DNA of 64,000 bases from Allomuricauda sp. M10 (GCF_020782875.1 NZ_JAJGBN010000001.1:372001-436000); one strand, 5' to 3'; positions 8,610 through 18,132 are shown, numbered from the stretch's first letter. Notes: generated by a model from the sequence alone, not told the origin. Program-made: numbers and translations.

Positions 8610-9650
8610 ATGTACAAAATCCTCATCCGCCCAATCCTTTTTTTGTTCGATCCAGAAACAGCACACCACTTTTCATTTTGGGCTATCAGGATTATGTCAA
8701 AATTGGGTCTGGGATTTGTTTTCCGAAAGACTTTTGTGGTGAATGATCCCAAGTTGCAAAAGGAACTTTTTGGATTGAAATTCAAGAATCCTGTAGGTCT
8801 TGCGGCCGGATTTGACAAGGATGCGAAATTGTATAATGAGTTCTCGGACTTTGGCTTCGGATTTGTGGAAATTGGGACGGTAACCCCAAAACCACAGCCG
8901 GGAAATCCCAAGAAAAGATTGTTCCGCTTAGTGCAGGACAAGGCCATCATCAACCGCATGGGCTTTAACAACAAAGGGGTTTTTGAAGCGGTGGAGCAAT
9001 TGAAGAAAAAGCATAGGGTGTTGATCGGGGGAAACATCGGGAAGAATAAGGTTACGCCCAACGCAGATGCCATCAAGGATTATCTTATTTGCTTTGAAGC
9101 CTTGTTTGAACATGTGGATTATTTTGTGGTGAATGTGAGTTCGCCCAATACCCCTGGGCTGAGGGAACTTCAGGATAAGGAACCTTTGACCAATCTGTTG
9201 AAAAAACTGAAAAGTCAGAATACCAAGCTGTCCAAAAAACTCAAACTGAAGGAGAAACCTATCTTGTTAAAGATCGCTCCGGACTTAACGGACGATCAAC
9301 TTATGGATATCATCGATATCGTTAAGGATACAATAATTGATGGGATCATTGCTACCAATACCACCATTGAACGCAAGGACTTAAAGACCCATTTGATCGT
9401 TACGGAGGAAAAGGGTGGTTTGAGTGGTAAACCCTTGACCAAAAGAAGCACGGAAGTCATTCGGTTTTTGTCCGAAAAGAGCAATAAAGCCTTCCCAATC
9501 ATAGGTGTAGGCGGAATCCATTCGGCTGAGGATGCACTAGAAAAATTGGATGCCGGAGCGGATTTGGTCCAGCTCTACACTGGGTTTATCTACGAAGGCC
9601 CGGCACTTATCAAAAAAATCAATAAAGCCATTTTGGAACGGGCGCAATAG
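8610..9650 (+). CDS. pyrD: Quinone-dependent dihydroorotate dehydrogenase (class 2)
   Basis: Fourth step of pyrimidine synthesis: oxidises dihydroorotate to orotate with FMN and passes electrons to membrane quinone. The ~346-residue product has the N-terminal membrane-associating extension [20 protein letters not shown] that marks class 2 enzymes. It also has [33 protein letters not shown] and the catalytic-serine motif [10 protein letters not shown] (Ser177-Ser178). FMN-phosphate binding [20 protein letters not shown] is near the C-terminus. It is followed after 3 nt by a LysE-family gene. Confidence 0.96.
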   Translation: MYKILIRPILFLFDPETAHHFSFWAIRIMSKLGLGFVFRKTFVVNDPKLQKELFGLKFKNPVGLAAGFDKDAKLYNEFSDFGFGFVEIGTVTPKPQPGNPKKRLFRLVQDKAIINRMGFNNKGVFEAVEQLKKKHRVLIGGNIGKNKVTPNADAIKDYLICFEALFEHVDYFVVNVSSPNTPGLRELQDKEPLTNLLKKLKSQNTKLSKKLKLKEKPILLKIAPDLTDDQLMDIIDIVKDTIIDGIIATNTTIERKDLKTHLIVTEEKGGLSGKPLTKRSTEVIRFLSEKSNKAFPIIGVGGIHSAEDALEKLDAGADLVQLYTGFIYEGPALIKKINKAILERAQ

Positions 9651-9653
9651 CAT

Positions 9654-10313
9654 ATGCACAGCTTGTTTTTGTACACTGAGGAAACCATACATTACCCTAT
9701 TCTGATCGGGTTTGTGGTATCTTCTTTGGCGTTGGCCCTTTCCCCTGGACCAGACAACATTTTTGTGCTTACCCAAAGTATTTCCAATGGGGTAAAATCT
9801 GGATTGGCCACAGTTTATGGACTGGTTTCAGGTTGTTTGGTACACACCACGTTGTTGGCTTTTGGCGTTTCGGAGGTCATTAAACGGAGTGATACCTTAT
9901 TCTTTGCCATCAAACTTTTTGGGGCTTTGTATCTGTTGTTCTTGGCCTATAAAGTATTTCGAAGTGATGATACCATCCTTTTGAACAAGGAAATGACCCC
10001 TTCAAAATCAGCCAAAAAATTGTTCATGACGGGTTTTACCATGAACGTGCTCAACCCGAAGGTCACCATCTTTTTCTTGGCCTTTTTTCCAGGATTTTTG
10101 TTCAGTGATACCTTAAATAATGTACTGCAATTTTATGTTTTGGGATTGCTGTTTATGCTTTGTGCCTTGATCGTATTCAGCCTTCTTGCCGTTTTGGCGG
10201 GAAGTATTTCCAAATATTTGACGACCCATAACAAGGCAGGTTTCTACTTGAAATGGGTGCAGATCGTAGTTTTTGTGGGCATCGCCATTTATCTGATCTT
10301 ATCGGATAAATAG
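9654..10313 (+). CDS. LysE/RhtB-family amino-acid exporter
   Basis: Polytopic inner-membrane protein of 219 residues with about six transmembrane helices. The family signature is near the N-terminus: ALALSPGPDNIFVLTQSI. A second repeat element, GFTMNVLNPKVTIFFLAFFPGF, follows mid-protein. LysE/RhtB proteins export amino acids or related small molecules; the substrate cannot be predicted. It starts 3 nt after pyrD and its stop lies 20 nt before the HMG-CoA lyase ATG, suggesting one transcript. Confidence 0.9.
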   Translation: MHSLFLYTEETIHYPILIGFVVSSLALALSPGPDNIFVLTQSISNGVKSGLATVYGLVSGCLVHTTLLAFGVSEVIKRSDTLFFAIKLFGALYLLFLAYKVFRSDDTILLNKEMTPSKSAKKLFMTGFTMNVLNPKVTIFFLAFFPGFLFSDTLNNVLQFYVLGLLFMLCALIVFSLLAVLAGSISKYLTTHNKAGFYLKWVQIVVFVGIAIYLILSDK

Positions 10314-10333
10314 TGCTATTTTTACCTTTGCCT

Positions 10334-11197
10334 ATGTCAAAGATCAAACTCATAGAATGTCCGCGGGACGCCATGCAGGGAATAAAGACCTTTATCCCCA
10401 CTGAGGATAAAGTCCGCTATATCCAGGCCTTGTTGGGTTGTGGTTTTGATACGATTGACTTTGGTAGTTTTGTGTCGCCCAAGGCCATCCCTCAAATGCA
10501 GGATACCGCCGAAGTTTTGGCCCAATTAGACCTATCCCGAACCAAAAGCAAACTGTTGGCCATCGTAGCCAATATTCGAGGCGCGGAAGAAGCCTGTGAG
10601 CACAAGGCCATTGATTATTTGGGCTTCCCATTTTCCATTTCGGAGAACTTTCAGATGAGGAACACCCACAAGACCATTGCCCAATCTGTGGAAACCCTGA
10701 AAGGGATTTTGGATTTGGCACATGCCCATGATAAGAAAGTGGTCACATATATTTCAATGGGTTTTGGGAACCCGTATGGTGACCCTTGGAATGTGGAGAT
10801 TGTGGGGGAGTGGACCGAAAAATTGGCCGAGATGGGCACCCATATCCTTTCGCTTTCTGATACCATTGGAACTTCTACTCCGGAAGTGATCGACTATCTT
10901 TTTTCCAATTTAATTCCCAAGTACCCTGAAATAGAGTTTGGAGCGCATTTGCACACTACGCCTACCAAATGGCATGAAAAAGTGGATGCTGCCTATAAGG
11001 CAGGTTGCCGACGGTTTGATGGTGCGGTGCAAGGTTTTGGCGGTTGTCCTATGGCCAAGGATGAACTCACGGGAAATATGCCCACCGAAAAAATGCTTTC
11101 GTATTTCACCTCCCAAAAAGCGGATACTGGTGTAAACTGGATGGTTTTTGAGGCTGCCTACAATAAAGCCACCGAATTGTTTTCCGTCTATCACTGA
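10334..11197 (+). CDS. Hydroxymethylglutaryl-CoA lyase
   Basis: Cleaves HMG-CoA to acetyl-CoA and acetoacetate in leucine degradation; HMGL/DRE-TIM barrel family. The product begins MSKIKLIECPRDAMQGIKTFIPTEDK, with the metal-binding and catalytic Arg-Asp of the PRDAMQG motif. It continues with GFDTIDFGSFVSPKAIPQM, LSLSDTIG, GAHLHTT metal-binding histidines and GFGGCPMAKDELTGN, which carries the active-site Cys loop. Start 10334 is preferred over GTG 10313, which overlaps the upstream stop. Confidence 0.93.
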   Translation: MSKIKLIECPRDAMQGIKTFIPTEDKVRYIQALLGCGFDTIDFGSFVSPKAIPQMQDTAEVLAQLDLSRTKSKLLAIVANIRGAEEACEHKAIDYLGFPFSISENFQMRNTHKTIAQSVETLKGILDLAHAHDKKVVTYISMGFGNPYGDPWNVEIVGEWTEKLAEMGTHILSLSDTIGTSTPEVIDYLFSNLIPKYPEIEFGAHLHTTPTKWHEKVDAAYKAGCRRFDGAVQGFGGCPMAKDELTGNMPTEKMLSYFTSQKADTGVNWMVFEAAYNKATELFSVYH

Positions 11198-11220
11198 TTT
11201 AGGAGATAACGATCCAATTT

Positions 11221-11240
11221 ATTTATATTGATTCTAAATT
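11221..11240 (+). promoter_or_regulatory. Fur/PerR-like palindrome in the promoter of the 11271 gene
   Basis: ATTTATATTGATTCTAAATT is an inverted repeat with TTATATT-G-ATTCTAA at its core, close to the 7-1-7 Fur/PerR family box. It sits immediately upstream of the -7 element, where a bound repressor would block RNA polymerase. A near-identical palindrome controls the convergent neighbour. Confidence 0.5.
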
Positions 11241-11242
11241 AA

Positions 11243-11250
11243 TATCTTTG
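11243..11250 (+). promoter_or_regulatory. -7 promoter element of the 11271 membrane protein gene
   Basis: TATCTTTG matches TAnnTTTG, 20 nt before the ATG. The palindrome at 11221-11240 fills the spacer in front of it. Confidence 0.6.
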
Positions 11251-11270
11251 GGACTTAAAAAGTTTCAAGG

Positions 11271-11771
11271 ATGACGTACAACGGGCTATTGACCACTTTT
11301 CCCAAAGAGATCAGACTCTTTATTGCCACTTTTGTGGTAATTCTTTCCATCGGATATTTTACCGGGTTGCTATTCATACAACATACTGAAGCCACATCAC
11401 CAAATGGTATTGAGGAAAATTACTTGGGTAATGAAGAAGATGAAGAGGCAAACGTAATGAAGTTCAAGAAAGGGGACAGGGAAATGCTCACCACAGTGCA
11501 TACCCATATTTTGTCCATGTCGTTCATTTTCTTTTTGTTGGGTGGATTGGTGTGGATGACCCACGCTCCAAAAAAATGGAAACTCTTTTTGACGATTGAG
11601 CCCTTTATTTCTGTCATCCTCACCTTTGGTGGAATTTATTTGATGTGGTCAGGAATCGGTTGGTTCAAATATGTAGTAATCGTTTCAGGAATACTGATGA
11701 CGGTTTGCTTTATGGGAGCCGCCAGTTTGGTCTTGTGGCAATGCGCCAGACCGAAAAAAGTGGGGAATTGA
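11271..11771 (+). CDS. Four-helix membrane protein, unknown function
   Basis: The 166-residue product has a predicted helix near residues 17-37, an acidic external loop (EENYLGNEEDEEANV), then three more helices (about 78-95, 105-125, 130-152). Before helix two is TTVHTHILSMS, whose closely spaced histidines could bind heme or metal. I do not recognise a named family. A Fur/PerR-like box overlaps its promoter, and the convergent gene at 11778 has the same box, so the pair may answer to iron or peroxide. The link is inferred from the operator only. Confidence 0.75.
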   Translation: MTYNGLLTTFPKEIRLFIATFVVILSIGYFTGLLFIQHTEATSPNGIEENYLGNEEDEEANVMKFKKGDREMLTTVHTHILSMSFIFFLLGGLVWMTHAPKKWKLFLTIEPFISVILTFGGIYLMWSGIGWFKYVVIVSGILMTVCFMGAASLVLWQCARPKKVGN

Positions 11772-11777
11772 TTTTTC

Positions 11778-12128
11778 TTAATTCTCAATGAATTGATAAT
11801 CGATATCCTGAAAATTCAAATAGGCAATCCCTGACTCTTCAAAGGAAAGTAATCCCAATAATTCCTGAACTTCTTCCCGGTTGACCAAAATGATAAAGTG
11901 TTTTTTGCCGACAGAAATGGGGATTTTTCTGTGGTGTGCCCAATGTTTCAAGTGGTTTTCCCAATAATTAAGATCCAATTGCCCAATATATTCCTTCAAG
12001 GCATCCAGCTCCCACTCATACAATTCAAAGCAGAGGTTATTGAATAACAGTTGGAACAGTTTGGTGTGGTTGCAAAAGGTTAAAACTCCATTTTTGGATC
12101 GGTTGAGAATGTTCAAGGATTGACACAT
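11778..12128 (-). CDS. Small cytoplasmic protein, possibly DUF6686 family
   Basis: The 116-residue soluble protein begins MCQSLNILNRSKNGVLTFCNHTKLFQLLFNN. The early Cys-x17-Cys-x2-His-like spacing (Cys2, Cys19, His21) might form a metal site. The pattern recalls small Bacteroidota proteins named DUF6686, but this is from memory. It converges on the membrane protein at 11271 with a 6-nt gap. Its promoter carries a TTAGAAT-G-ATTCTAA box at 12162-12176. Function unknown; the shared operator is the best clue. Confidence 0.72.
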   Translation of the reverse strand: MCQSLNILNRSKNGVLTFCNHTKLFQLLFNNLCFELYEWELDALKEYIGQLDLNYWENHLKHWAHHRKIPISVGKKHFIILVNREEVQELLGLLSFEESGIAYLNFQDIDYQFIEN

Positions 12129-12161
12129 AATACGGTTTTGTGCCTTAAAGATAAAAATAAA

Positions 12162-12176
12162 TTAGAATGATTCTAA
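12162..12176 (-). promoter_or_regulatory. Perfect Fur/PerR-like 7-1-7 box
   Basis: TTAGAAT-G-ATTCTAA is a perfect 15-bp palindrome. On the minus strand a near-consensus -7 (TATCTTTA, 12153-12146) follows, so the box lies in the -33/-7 spacer of the 12128-11778 gene. The palindrome also lies ~90 bp upstream of the guaB -7, too far for simple repression of guaB. Confidence 0.55.
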
Positions 12177-12254
12177 ATAAAGACTAAAAAATATGGAATC
12201 GCCCCATAGAAAATCTCTATTTGGATTGCAGGCTGATTTCAATAAAAATAGTGG

Positions 12255-12262
12255 TATATTTG
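12255..12262 (+). promoter_or_regulatory. -7 promoter element of guaB
   Basis: TATATTTG fits TAnnTTTG exactly, 23 nt before the guaB ATG. Confidence 0.65.
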
Positions 12263-12285
12263 CACGCAATTAATCCGTAATTGCA

Positions 12286-13758
12286 ATGGAAGCCCACCTA
12301 AACAAAATTGTTGGCGAAGGACTTACTTATGATGACGTTCTTCTTGTGCCCGCATATTCCGAAATTCTTCCCAGAGAAGTTAACATACAATCGAAATTTA
12401 CTAGAAACATCACTATAAACGTGCCCATTGTTTCCGCAGCGATGGATACTGTGACCGAATCCCGTATGGCCATTGCCATGGCCCAAGAAGGAGGTATCGG
12501 GGTGTTGCACAAGAATATGACCATTGAGCAACAGGCTCTAAAAGTCCGTAAGGTAAAACGTGCGGAAAGCGGTATGATCATGGATCCTGTTACCCTTCCT
12601 TTAGATTCCAAGGTAAGGGATGCCAAGGCCAGTATGAAGGAATTTAGCATTGGGGGAATCCCGATCGTGGATTGCAATAAAAAATTGGTCGGGATCGTGA
12701 CCAACCGTGATCTTCGCTTTGAAAAAGACGATGATCGCCCGATCACCGAAGTAATGACCTCTGAAAATTTGGTGACAGTTGGCGAAGGAACTTCTTTGGA
12801 ACAGGCCGAAGTCATTTTGCAAGAAAATAAGATTGAAAAACTTCCTGTGGTCAACGACAAGAATGAATTGATCGGGTTGATCACTTTCAGGGATATCACT
12901 AAACTTACCCAAAAACCTATAGCCAATAAGGACCAATATGGTAGGCTGCGTGTTGCTGCTGCCATAGGTGTAACTGCCGATGCTGTTAAAAGAGCGGGAG
13001 CTCTGGTTGAGGCGGGTGTGGATGCCATTATCATTGATACGGCCCACGGTCACACCAAAGGTGTAGTTGGTATTTTGAAAGAAGTAAAAAAAGCCTACCC
13101 TCAGTTGGAAGTAGTTGTAGGCAACATTGCCACTGCCGAAGCTGCCAAATATTTGGTAGAGGCTGGTGCTGATGCCGTTAAGGTCGGAATCGGTCCCGGT
13201 TCTATCTGTACCACACGTGTGGTGGCCGGTGTAGGTTTTCCGCAGTTTTCGGCTGTATTGGAAGTAGCCGCTGCCATTAAAGGTAGTGGTGTTCCTGTAA
13301 TTGCTGATGGCGGGATTCGCTATACGGGCGATATTCCAAAAGCGATTGCAGCTGGTGCCGATACCGTAATGTTGGGATCACTATTGGCAGGAACGAAGGA
13401 ATCCCCAGGGGAAACCATTATCTACGAAGGAAGGAAATTCAAATCCTACCGCGGGATGGGTTCCGTAGAGGCCATGAAAGAAGGAAGTAAGGATCGCTAT
13501 TTCCAAGATGTGGAAGATGATATCAAGAAATTGGTTCCTGAAGGAATCGTGGGTCGAGTGCCATACAAAGGCGATCTATATGAAAGTATGCACCAATTTA
13601 TCGGTGGACTTAGGGCTGGTATGGGTTATTGTGGAGCTAAGGATATAGCCACTTTAAAGGAAACCGGTCGATTTGTGAAAATCACTTCCAGTGGTATCCA
13701 TGAAAGCCATCCACATAATGTGACCATTACCAAGGAAAGCCCGAATTATAGTAGGTAA
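12286..13758 (+). CDS. guaB: IMP dehydrogenase
   Basis: Rate-limiting enzyme of guanine nucleotide synthesis, converting IMP to XMP with NAD+. The 490-residue product has a TIM barrel interrupted by two CBS domains (about residues 95-210) that sense adenine/guanine nucleotides. The catalytic loop [15 protein letters not shown] places the nucleophile at Cys308. [10 protein letters not shown] and the flap segment YRGMGS are also present. It has its own promoter and converges on the thioredoxin-like gene with only 12 nt between stops. Confidence 0.98.
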   Translation: MEAHLNKIVGEGLTYDDVLLVPAYSEILPREVNIQSKFTRNITINVPIVSAAMDTVTESRMAIAMAQEGGIGVLHKNMTIEQQALKVRKVKRAESGMIMDPVTLPLDSKVRDAKASMKEFSIGGIPIVDCNKKLVGIVTNRDLRFEKDDDRPITEVMTSENLVTVGEGTSLEQAEVILQENKIEKLPVVNDKNELIGLITFRDITKLTQKPIANKDQYGRLRVAAAIGVTADAVKRAGALVEAGVDAIIIDTAHGHTKGVVGILKEVKKAYPQLEVVVGNIATAEAAKYLVEAGADAVKVGIGPGSICTTRVVAGVGFPQFSAVLEVAAAIKGSGVPVIADGGIRYTGDIPKAIAAGADTVMLGSLLAGTKESPGETIIYEGRKFKSYRGMGSVEAMKEGSKDRYFQDVEDDIKKLVPEGIVGRVPYKGDLYESMHQFIGGLRAGMGYCGAKDIATLKETGRFVKITSSGIHESHPHNVTITKESPNYSR

Positions 13759-13770
13759 AAAAAAGGAATA

Positions 13771-14286
13771 TTATTTCCCAGCATAAGTCTGCCAGTCCTT
13801 GTCTTTGTAGATGTTTTCACCAAAGTACTTGGCAATCTGCATAAAAGGTTCCACTTTTTGGTACCCAGGCACAGGGGAAAGCATGTTCATTTCCTCATCT
13901 AAAAATACAACCGTTGGATAACTCAGCTGTCCTTGCAAAAGGGCAGCTGCCAATTCGTGGTAACCATTTCTTCCGGAAGGTACGAATTTAAAGGTCTTGC
14001 CTTTATATTCAATTGGAGCTTTGCCTTCTGCATCCAATTTCACCATGTAAAAGTTGGCCTGCATGTATTTGGATACTTCAGGGTTTTGGAACGTGTCCTT
14101 GTCCATTTTTTTGCACCATCCGCACCAGTCGGTATACACATCGACGAACATTTTCTTGGGTTTGGCATCGGTCTCGGAAAGCTTTACGGCTTTTTCCCAG
14201 CTTAACCATTTTATATCTTGGGCGTTGGCTTGAAGGCCTGCCAGCAAAAGAAAAAACAAACTGATTTGGGTAAATGTGCTGCGCAT
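13771..14286 (-). CDS. Exported thioredoxin-fold protein
   Basis: The 171-residue product has a cleavable signal (about residues 1-22, ending LQANAQ) and a thioredoxin domain with redox motif CGWC (Cys55-Cys58) in VDVYTDWCGWCKKMDKDTF. The cis-proline region is LSYPTVVFLDE. It probably works in the periplasm as a reductant or disulfide enzyme, similar to the SoxW/DUF255-like thioredoxins of Bacteroidota. No partner is adjacent. Confidence 0.88.
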   Translation of the reverse strand: MRSTFTQISLFFLLLAGLQANAQDIKWLSWEKAVKLSETDAKPKKMFVDVYTDWCGWCKKMDKDTFQNPEVSKYMQANFYMVKLDAEGKAPIEYKGKTFKFVPSGRNGYHELAAALLQGQLSYPTVVFLDEEMNMLSPVPGYQKVEPFMQIAKYFGENIYKDKDWQTYAGK

Positions 14287-14356
14287 GATCTCTTAATTAT
14301 GAACGAATTGTCGTTCTATCTGTACAAAGCTAACGAAAATTGTGCCAAAAAAGTAT

Positions 14357-14770
14357 TCAGGGCCAGAGCTCCAAAACAAAAATTAAGAGGGTCACCAATA
14401 GGGCCAACGGGGCGTAATATCGACTGTCCATTTTAGCAAATTTGGTCGACCTGTTTTTTTTGAAGAAACCCAGATAGTTGAAATCGCCAATAGCCCTTAA
14501 AAGAAAGACGATTCCAATCGCTATGGAAACAAAACGGAACTCCATTTCGGTATTGAAGTTAAGGGCTTTGTTGAGATAGACCAACGCAAAAATGCTGAGA
14601 AGCAATCCCACGATCACCGTTCCGAATTTACCCGGACGAAACAGAAAATCGCCGTTTTCTTTGGTCGGCAACACCATTGATGGGTCTTTTATGCCGAAAA
14701 GTGCCCAATAAAAATGGAGTCCTGCCAGAAAAATGAAAATAATTGAAAGTAGTAAGGCAATGGTGCCCAT
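14357..14770 (-). CDS. DUF3995 membrane protein
   Basis: The 137-residue product has four predicted transmembrane helices. The N-terminal pattern is GLHFYWALFGIKDPSMVLPT, with its His-x2-Tyr-Trp and Pro-Thr elements, typical of DUF3995. GDFNYLGFFKK precedes the last helix. Function unknown. It starts 1 nt from the lysA stop and is probably cotranscribed behind lysA. Confidence 0.82.
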   Translation of the reverse strand: MGTIALLLSIIFIFLAGLHFYWALFGIKDPSMVLPTKENGDFLFRPGKFGTVIVGLLLSIFALVYLNKALNFNTEMEFRFVSIAIGIVFLLRAIGDFNYLGFFKKNRSTKFAKMDSRYYAPLALLVTLLIFVLELWP

Positions 14771-14771
14771 A

Positions 14772-16010
14772 CTAGTTTACCGCTTCTTTCTTGGGAGCTT
14801 CAAAAAGTGATTTAACATCCACTTGGTTCCTTAAAATGTCGTCAAAGGTTTCGCGCTCGCGAATCAAATGACCTTTGCCTTTGTACCACAAAACTTCAGC
14901 AGGGCGGTACCTGGAGTTGTAATTGCTGGCCATGGTAAAACAATAGGCTCCTGCATTGTTAAAGCAAAGAATATCACCTTCTGAGATTTCGTTGATACGT
15001 CTGTTGCTGCCAAAAGTGTCCGTTTCACAGATATAGCCTACAACGGAATAATAACGTTCCCTACCATTTGGGTTGGAAATATTGATGATCTCGTGACTGG
15101 AACCGTACAACATAGGGCGGATCAAGTGGTTGAAACCGGAATCCACACTGGCGAAAACTGTTGAAGTGGTCTGTTTTACCACATTTACCTTGGCCAAGAA
15201 AGAACCTGCTTCGCTCACCAAAAACTTACCGGGTTCAAAGGCCAATGTCAAATCCCTGCCGTAATTTTTGCAGAATTCATTGAACCTTGCCGATAATTTT
15301 TTGCCCAATTCCTCAATGTTTGTCTCAATATCTCCTTGCTTGTAGGGCACTTTAAATCCGCTTCCAAAATCGATGAATTCAAGATCCTTGAAGTTTTTAG
15401 CGGTTTCAAAAAGAATTTCGGAGGCATATAGAAATACATCGATGTCCAAAATGTCACTGCCGGTATGCATGTGGATACCGTTGATGTTCATCTTGGTCAG
15501 ATCCACAATACGTAACAAATGCGGAATTTGGTGAATACTGATACCGAATTTGGAATCGATATGGCCCACGGAGATTTTGGAGTTGCCCCCTGCCATCACG
15601 TGTGGATTGATACGGATACAAACCGGAATATCAGGGTGTTTGCTACCGAACTGTTCCAAAATGGAAAGGTTATCAATATTTACTTGAACGCCCAAGGAGG
15701 CGGCAGCTTCAATTTCTTCCAAAGAAACGCCATTGGGAGTAAAGATGATGGACTCAGGCTTGAAACCGGCCAAAAGACCTAATTTCACCTCTTGGATGGA
15801 AACCGTGTCCAAACCACTGCCCAAACTGTTCATGAACCTTAGGATGCTGATGTTGGACAATGCCTTGGCCGCATAGTTCAGTCTTAGACTTGGTACTTCC
15901 TTAAAAGCATTGGTAAGCCTGTTGAACTGTGATGCAATTTTATCTGCATCGTAAACATAGAGTGGGGCACCGTATTGGTCAACTAATTTTAATAGATCCT
16001 TGGAATTCAT
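14772..16010 (-). CDS. lysA: Diaminopimelate decarboxylase
   Basis: Last step of lysine synthesis: PLP-dependent decarboxylation of meso-diaminopimelate. The 412-residue fold type III enzyme carries the PLP lysine in LNYAAKAL (Lys49), HIDSKFGI, the glycine-rich phosphate loop FIDFGSGFKVPY and the cross-dimer cysteine motif CETDTFGSNR. A conserved C-terminal Tyr is present in NNAGAYCFTMASNYNSRYRP. It pairs functionally with dapD at 34368. Confidence 0.96.
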   Translation of the reverse strand: MNSKDLLKLVDQYGAPLYVYDADKIASQFNRLTNAFKEVPSLRLNYAAKALSNISILRFMNSLGSGLDTVSIQEVKLGLLAGFKPESIIFTPNGVSLEEIEAAASLGVQVNIDNLSILEQFGSKHPDIPVCIRINPHVMAGGNSKISVGHIDSKFGISIHQIPHLLRIVDLTKMNINGIHMHTGSDILDIDVFLYASEILFETAKNFKDLEFIDFGSGFKVPYKQGDIETNIEELGKKLSARFNEFCKNYGRDLTLAFEPGKFLVSEAGSFLAKVNVVKQTTSTVFASVDSGFNHLIRPMLYGSSHEIINISNPNGRERYYSVVGYICETDTFGSNRRINEISEGDILCFNNAGAYCFTMASNYNSRYRPAEVLWYKGKGHLIRERETFDDILRNQVDVKSLFEAPKKEAVN

Positions 16011-16180
16011 GCTATAACCTTCTTTAGAAGGGCAAATCTACAGTAAGTCCGTGGGTTACACAAGACCTTTGAGCATATTTTATATATTTATAACAAAATG
16101 TTTGAATTTTAACATCAATCATTTTTAAGAACCGTTTGTGGCTTTCCTTATGACATTGTACTTTTAGGCAAACCACAACC

Positions 16181-16819
16181 ATGAAACTACCTTTATTCCC
16201 GTTACAGTCCGTATTCTACCCTGGTGAAACTGTACCCCTTCATATTTTCGAGGAACGGTACAAGCAATTGATTCAAGATTGTAGAAAGGAGGCCCTTACC
16301 TTTGGTATTCCGGTTTTTATCAATAATTCCATTTCGTATGGTACAGAGGTGCAACTGGTTGAGGTGGTCACTACCTATAATTCGGGGGAAATGGATGTGG
16401 TCTGTGTGGCCAGGCAAGTCTTCAAGATTTTGAGTTTTGAAAAGCAATTGCATGGAAAACTATACGCCGGTGGGGATGTGGAGTTTCTCGAAATGGAGAA
16501 CGACGCCAACGATGACCTTCGGAAAGAAGTGATCCAAAAGGTGGAAACCTTGTACGATCTAATGGATGTCCCCTTCACCCAAACATCGCCCAAACAGTTC
16601 AACAGCTATTCATTGGCACACAAAATGGGGCTTTCCTTTGAACAGGAATACGAACTCCTTTTGATGACCAAGGAAACGGACCGATTGCAGTTCATCAAAG
16701 CCCATTTGGAATCGACCACCAATATTCTCAGTGAGGTCAACCGCACCAAAACGGTCATCGAAATGAACGGACATTTCAAAAATTTCGACCCATTGGACTT
16801 TCAGGATTTTAAGCCTTAG
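16181..16819 (+). CDS. Lon N-terminal-domain (LON substrate-binding) protein
   Basis: The 212-residue product consists of a Lon substrate-binding domain alone, without the AAA+ or protease parts. Family hallmarks are the opening LPLFPLQSVFYPGETVPLHIFEERYKQLI and the FGIPVFIN strand. The C-terminal helical part spans about residues 120-195. Stand-alone proteins of this type are widespread, and their role (protein binding or adaptor) is unresolved. Transcribed alone, upstream of sucC. Confidence 0.9.
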   Translation: MKLPLFPLQSVFYPGETVPLHIFEERYKQLIQDCRKEALTFGIPVFINNSISYGTEVQLVEVVTTYNSGEMDVVCVARQVFKILSFEKQLHGKLYAGGDVEFLEMENDANDDLRKEVIQKVETLYDLMDVPFTQTSPKQFNSYSLAHKMGLSFEQEYELLLMTKETDRLQFIKAHLESTTNILSEVNRTKTVIEMNGHFKNFDPLDFQDFKP

Positions 16820-16903
16820 GTCCAGAAATTGCAAAAGCACTTAATTATGGTGGAATAATTGGCAATAATTCCATATTGCCTTCAATTTCTCAGTAGTGTT
16901 TTC

Positions 16904-16911
16904 TATTTTTG
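16904..16911 (+). promoter_or_regulatory. -7 promoter element of sucC
   Basis: TATTTTTG matches TAnnTTTG, 27 nt before the sucC ATG. Confidence 0.65.
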
Positions 16912-16938
16912 TCGGCGAAACAAAAGTAAAATTCACAG

Positions 16939-18132
16939 ATGAATCTTCACGAATATCAAGGAAAGGAGATTTTGGCCAGTTTTGGGGTCAGGATCCAGCG
17001 AGGTATAGTTGCCCGCAACGCCAAGGAAGCGGTAGAGGCCGCGAAACAACTTACACAAGAAACCGGTACAGGATGGCACGTGATCAAAGCTCAGGTGCAT
17101 GCTGGTGGTCGTGGTAAGGGCGGCGGTGTAAAACTTGCCAAAAACTTGAAGGAAGTGGAAGAATTGGCAGGAAGCATCATCGGGATGAACCTGATCACCC
17201 CACAAACATCTGCTGAAGGTAAAAAGGTACACCAGGTTTTGATTGCAGAGGATGTGTATTATCCTGGCGATAGCCCAACAAGCGAATTCTACATGTCCGT
17301 GTTGTTGAACAGGGGAACCGGTAGAAACATGGTGATGTACTCTACTGAGGGAGGTATGGACATTGAGGAAGTGGCCGAAAAGACCCCACATTTGATTTTC
17401 ACCGAAGAAATTGATCCAGGATTGGGATTGTTGCCTTTCCAAGCAAGAAGGATTGCCTTCAACCTAGGTTTGTCCGGAAACGCTTTCAAGGAAATGGTGA
17501 AATTTGTTTCTTCCTTGTACAAGGCATACGAGCAAAGTGATGCCAGTCTTTTTGAGATTAATCCTGTGCTAAAAACTTCGGATGACAAGATCATGGCGGT
17601 AGATGCCAAGGTAACCATCGACGATAATGCATTGTATAGAAGAAAGGCCTATGCCGAAATGCGCGACCTTAGAGAGGAAAACCCAATTGAGGTGGAAGCT
17701 AGGGAAGTAGGTCTGAACTATGTGGATTTGGATGGAAACGTAGGTTGTATGGTAAACGGTGCCGGTTTGGCCATGGCTACCATGGACTTGATCAAAATGG
17801 CAGGTGGTGAACCAGCCAACTTTTTGGATGTGGGCGGTACAGCCGATGCCAAAAGGGTAGAGGAGGCCTTCCGTATCATCTTGAAAGATCCCAATGTAAA
17901 GGCTATCTTGATCAATATCTTTGGTGGAATCGTTCGTTGTGACCGTGTTGCGCAAGGTGTTGTGGATGCCTATAAAAATATGGGTGATTCCATAAAAGTG
18001 CCGATCATTGTGCGTTTGCAAGGTACCAATGCCGAATTGGCCAAGGAAATCATCGACAACTCTGGATTGGCCGTACATTCTGCGGTACAGTTCCAAGAAG
18101 CTGCTGATAAAGTGAAGCAAGTTTTGGCGTAA
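16939..18132 (+). CDS. sucC: Succinyl-CoA synthetase subunit beta (ADP-forming)
   Basis: TCA-cycle enzyme that couples succinyl-CoA cleavage to ATP or GTP formation; the beta subunit holds the ATP-grasp domain. It begins MNLHEYQGKEILASFGV, the family start, and has VHAGGRGKGGGVKLAKN and EINPVLKT metal ligands. CMVNGAGLAMATMD and NFLDVGGTAD occur in the CoA-ligase-like C-terminal half, as does ILINIFGGIVRCD. The 397-residue length is normal. The alpha subunit gene sucD is not adjacent, as usual in this phylum; transcription ends at a strong hairpin. Confidence 0.97.
   Translation: MNLHEYQGKEILASFGVRIQRGIVARNAKEAVEAAKQLTQETGTGWHVIKAQVHAGGRGKGGGVKLAKNLKEVEELAGSIIGMNLITPQTSAEGKKVHQVLIAEDVYYPGDSPTSEFYMSVLLNRGTGRNMVMYSTEGGMDIEEVAEKTPHLIFTEEIDPGLGLLPFQARRIAFNLGLSGNAFKEMVKFVSSLYKAYEQSDASLFEINPVLKTSDDKIMAVDAKVTIDDNALYRRKAYAEMRDLREENPIEVEAREVGLNYVDLDGNVGCMVNGAGLAMATMDLIKMAGGEPANFLDVGGTADAKRVEEAFRIILKDPNVKAILINIFGGIVRCDRVAQGVVDAYKNMGDSIKVPIIVRLQGTNAELAKEIIDNSGLAVHSAVQFQEAADKVKQVLA

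Noticed and set aside
12162-12176. Fur/PerR-like box as a guaB operator
   Set aside because: It lies about 80-90 bp upstream of the guaB -7 but exactly in the spacer of the divergent small gene, so the latter is the likelier target.
12327-13034. 235-codon open frame antisense to guaB
   Set aside because: The guaB frame is fully conserved with its catalytic motif; the opposite frame has serine-rich low-complexity sequence.
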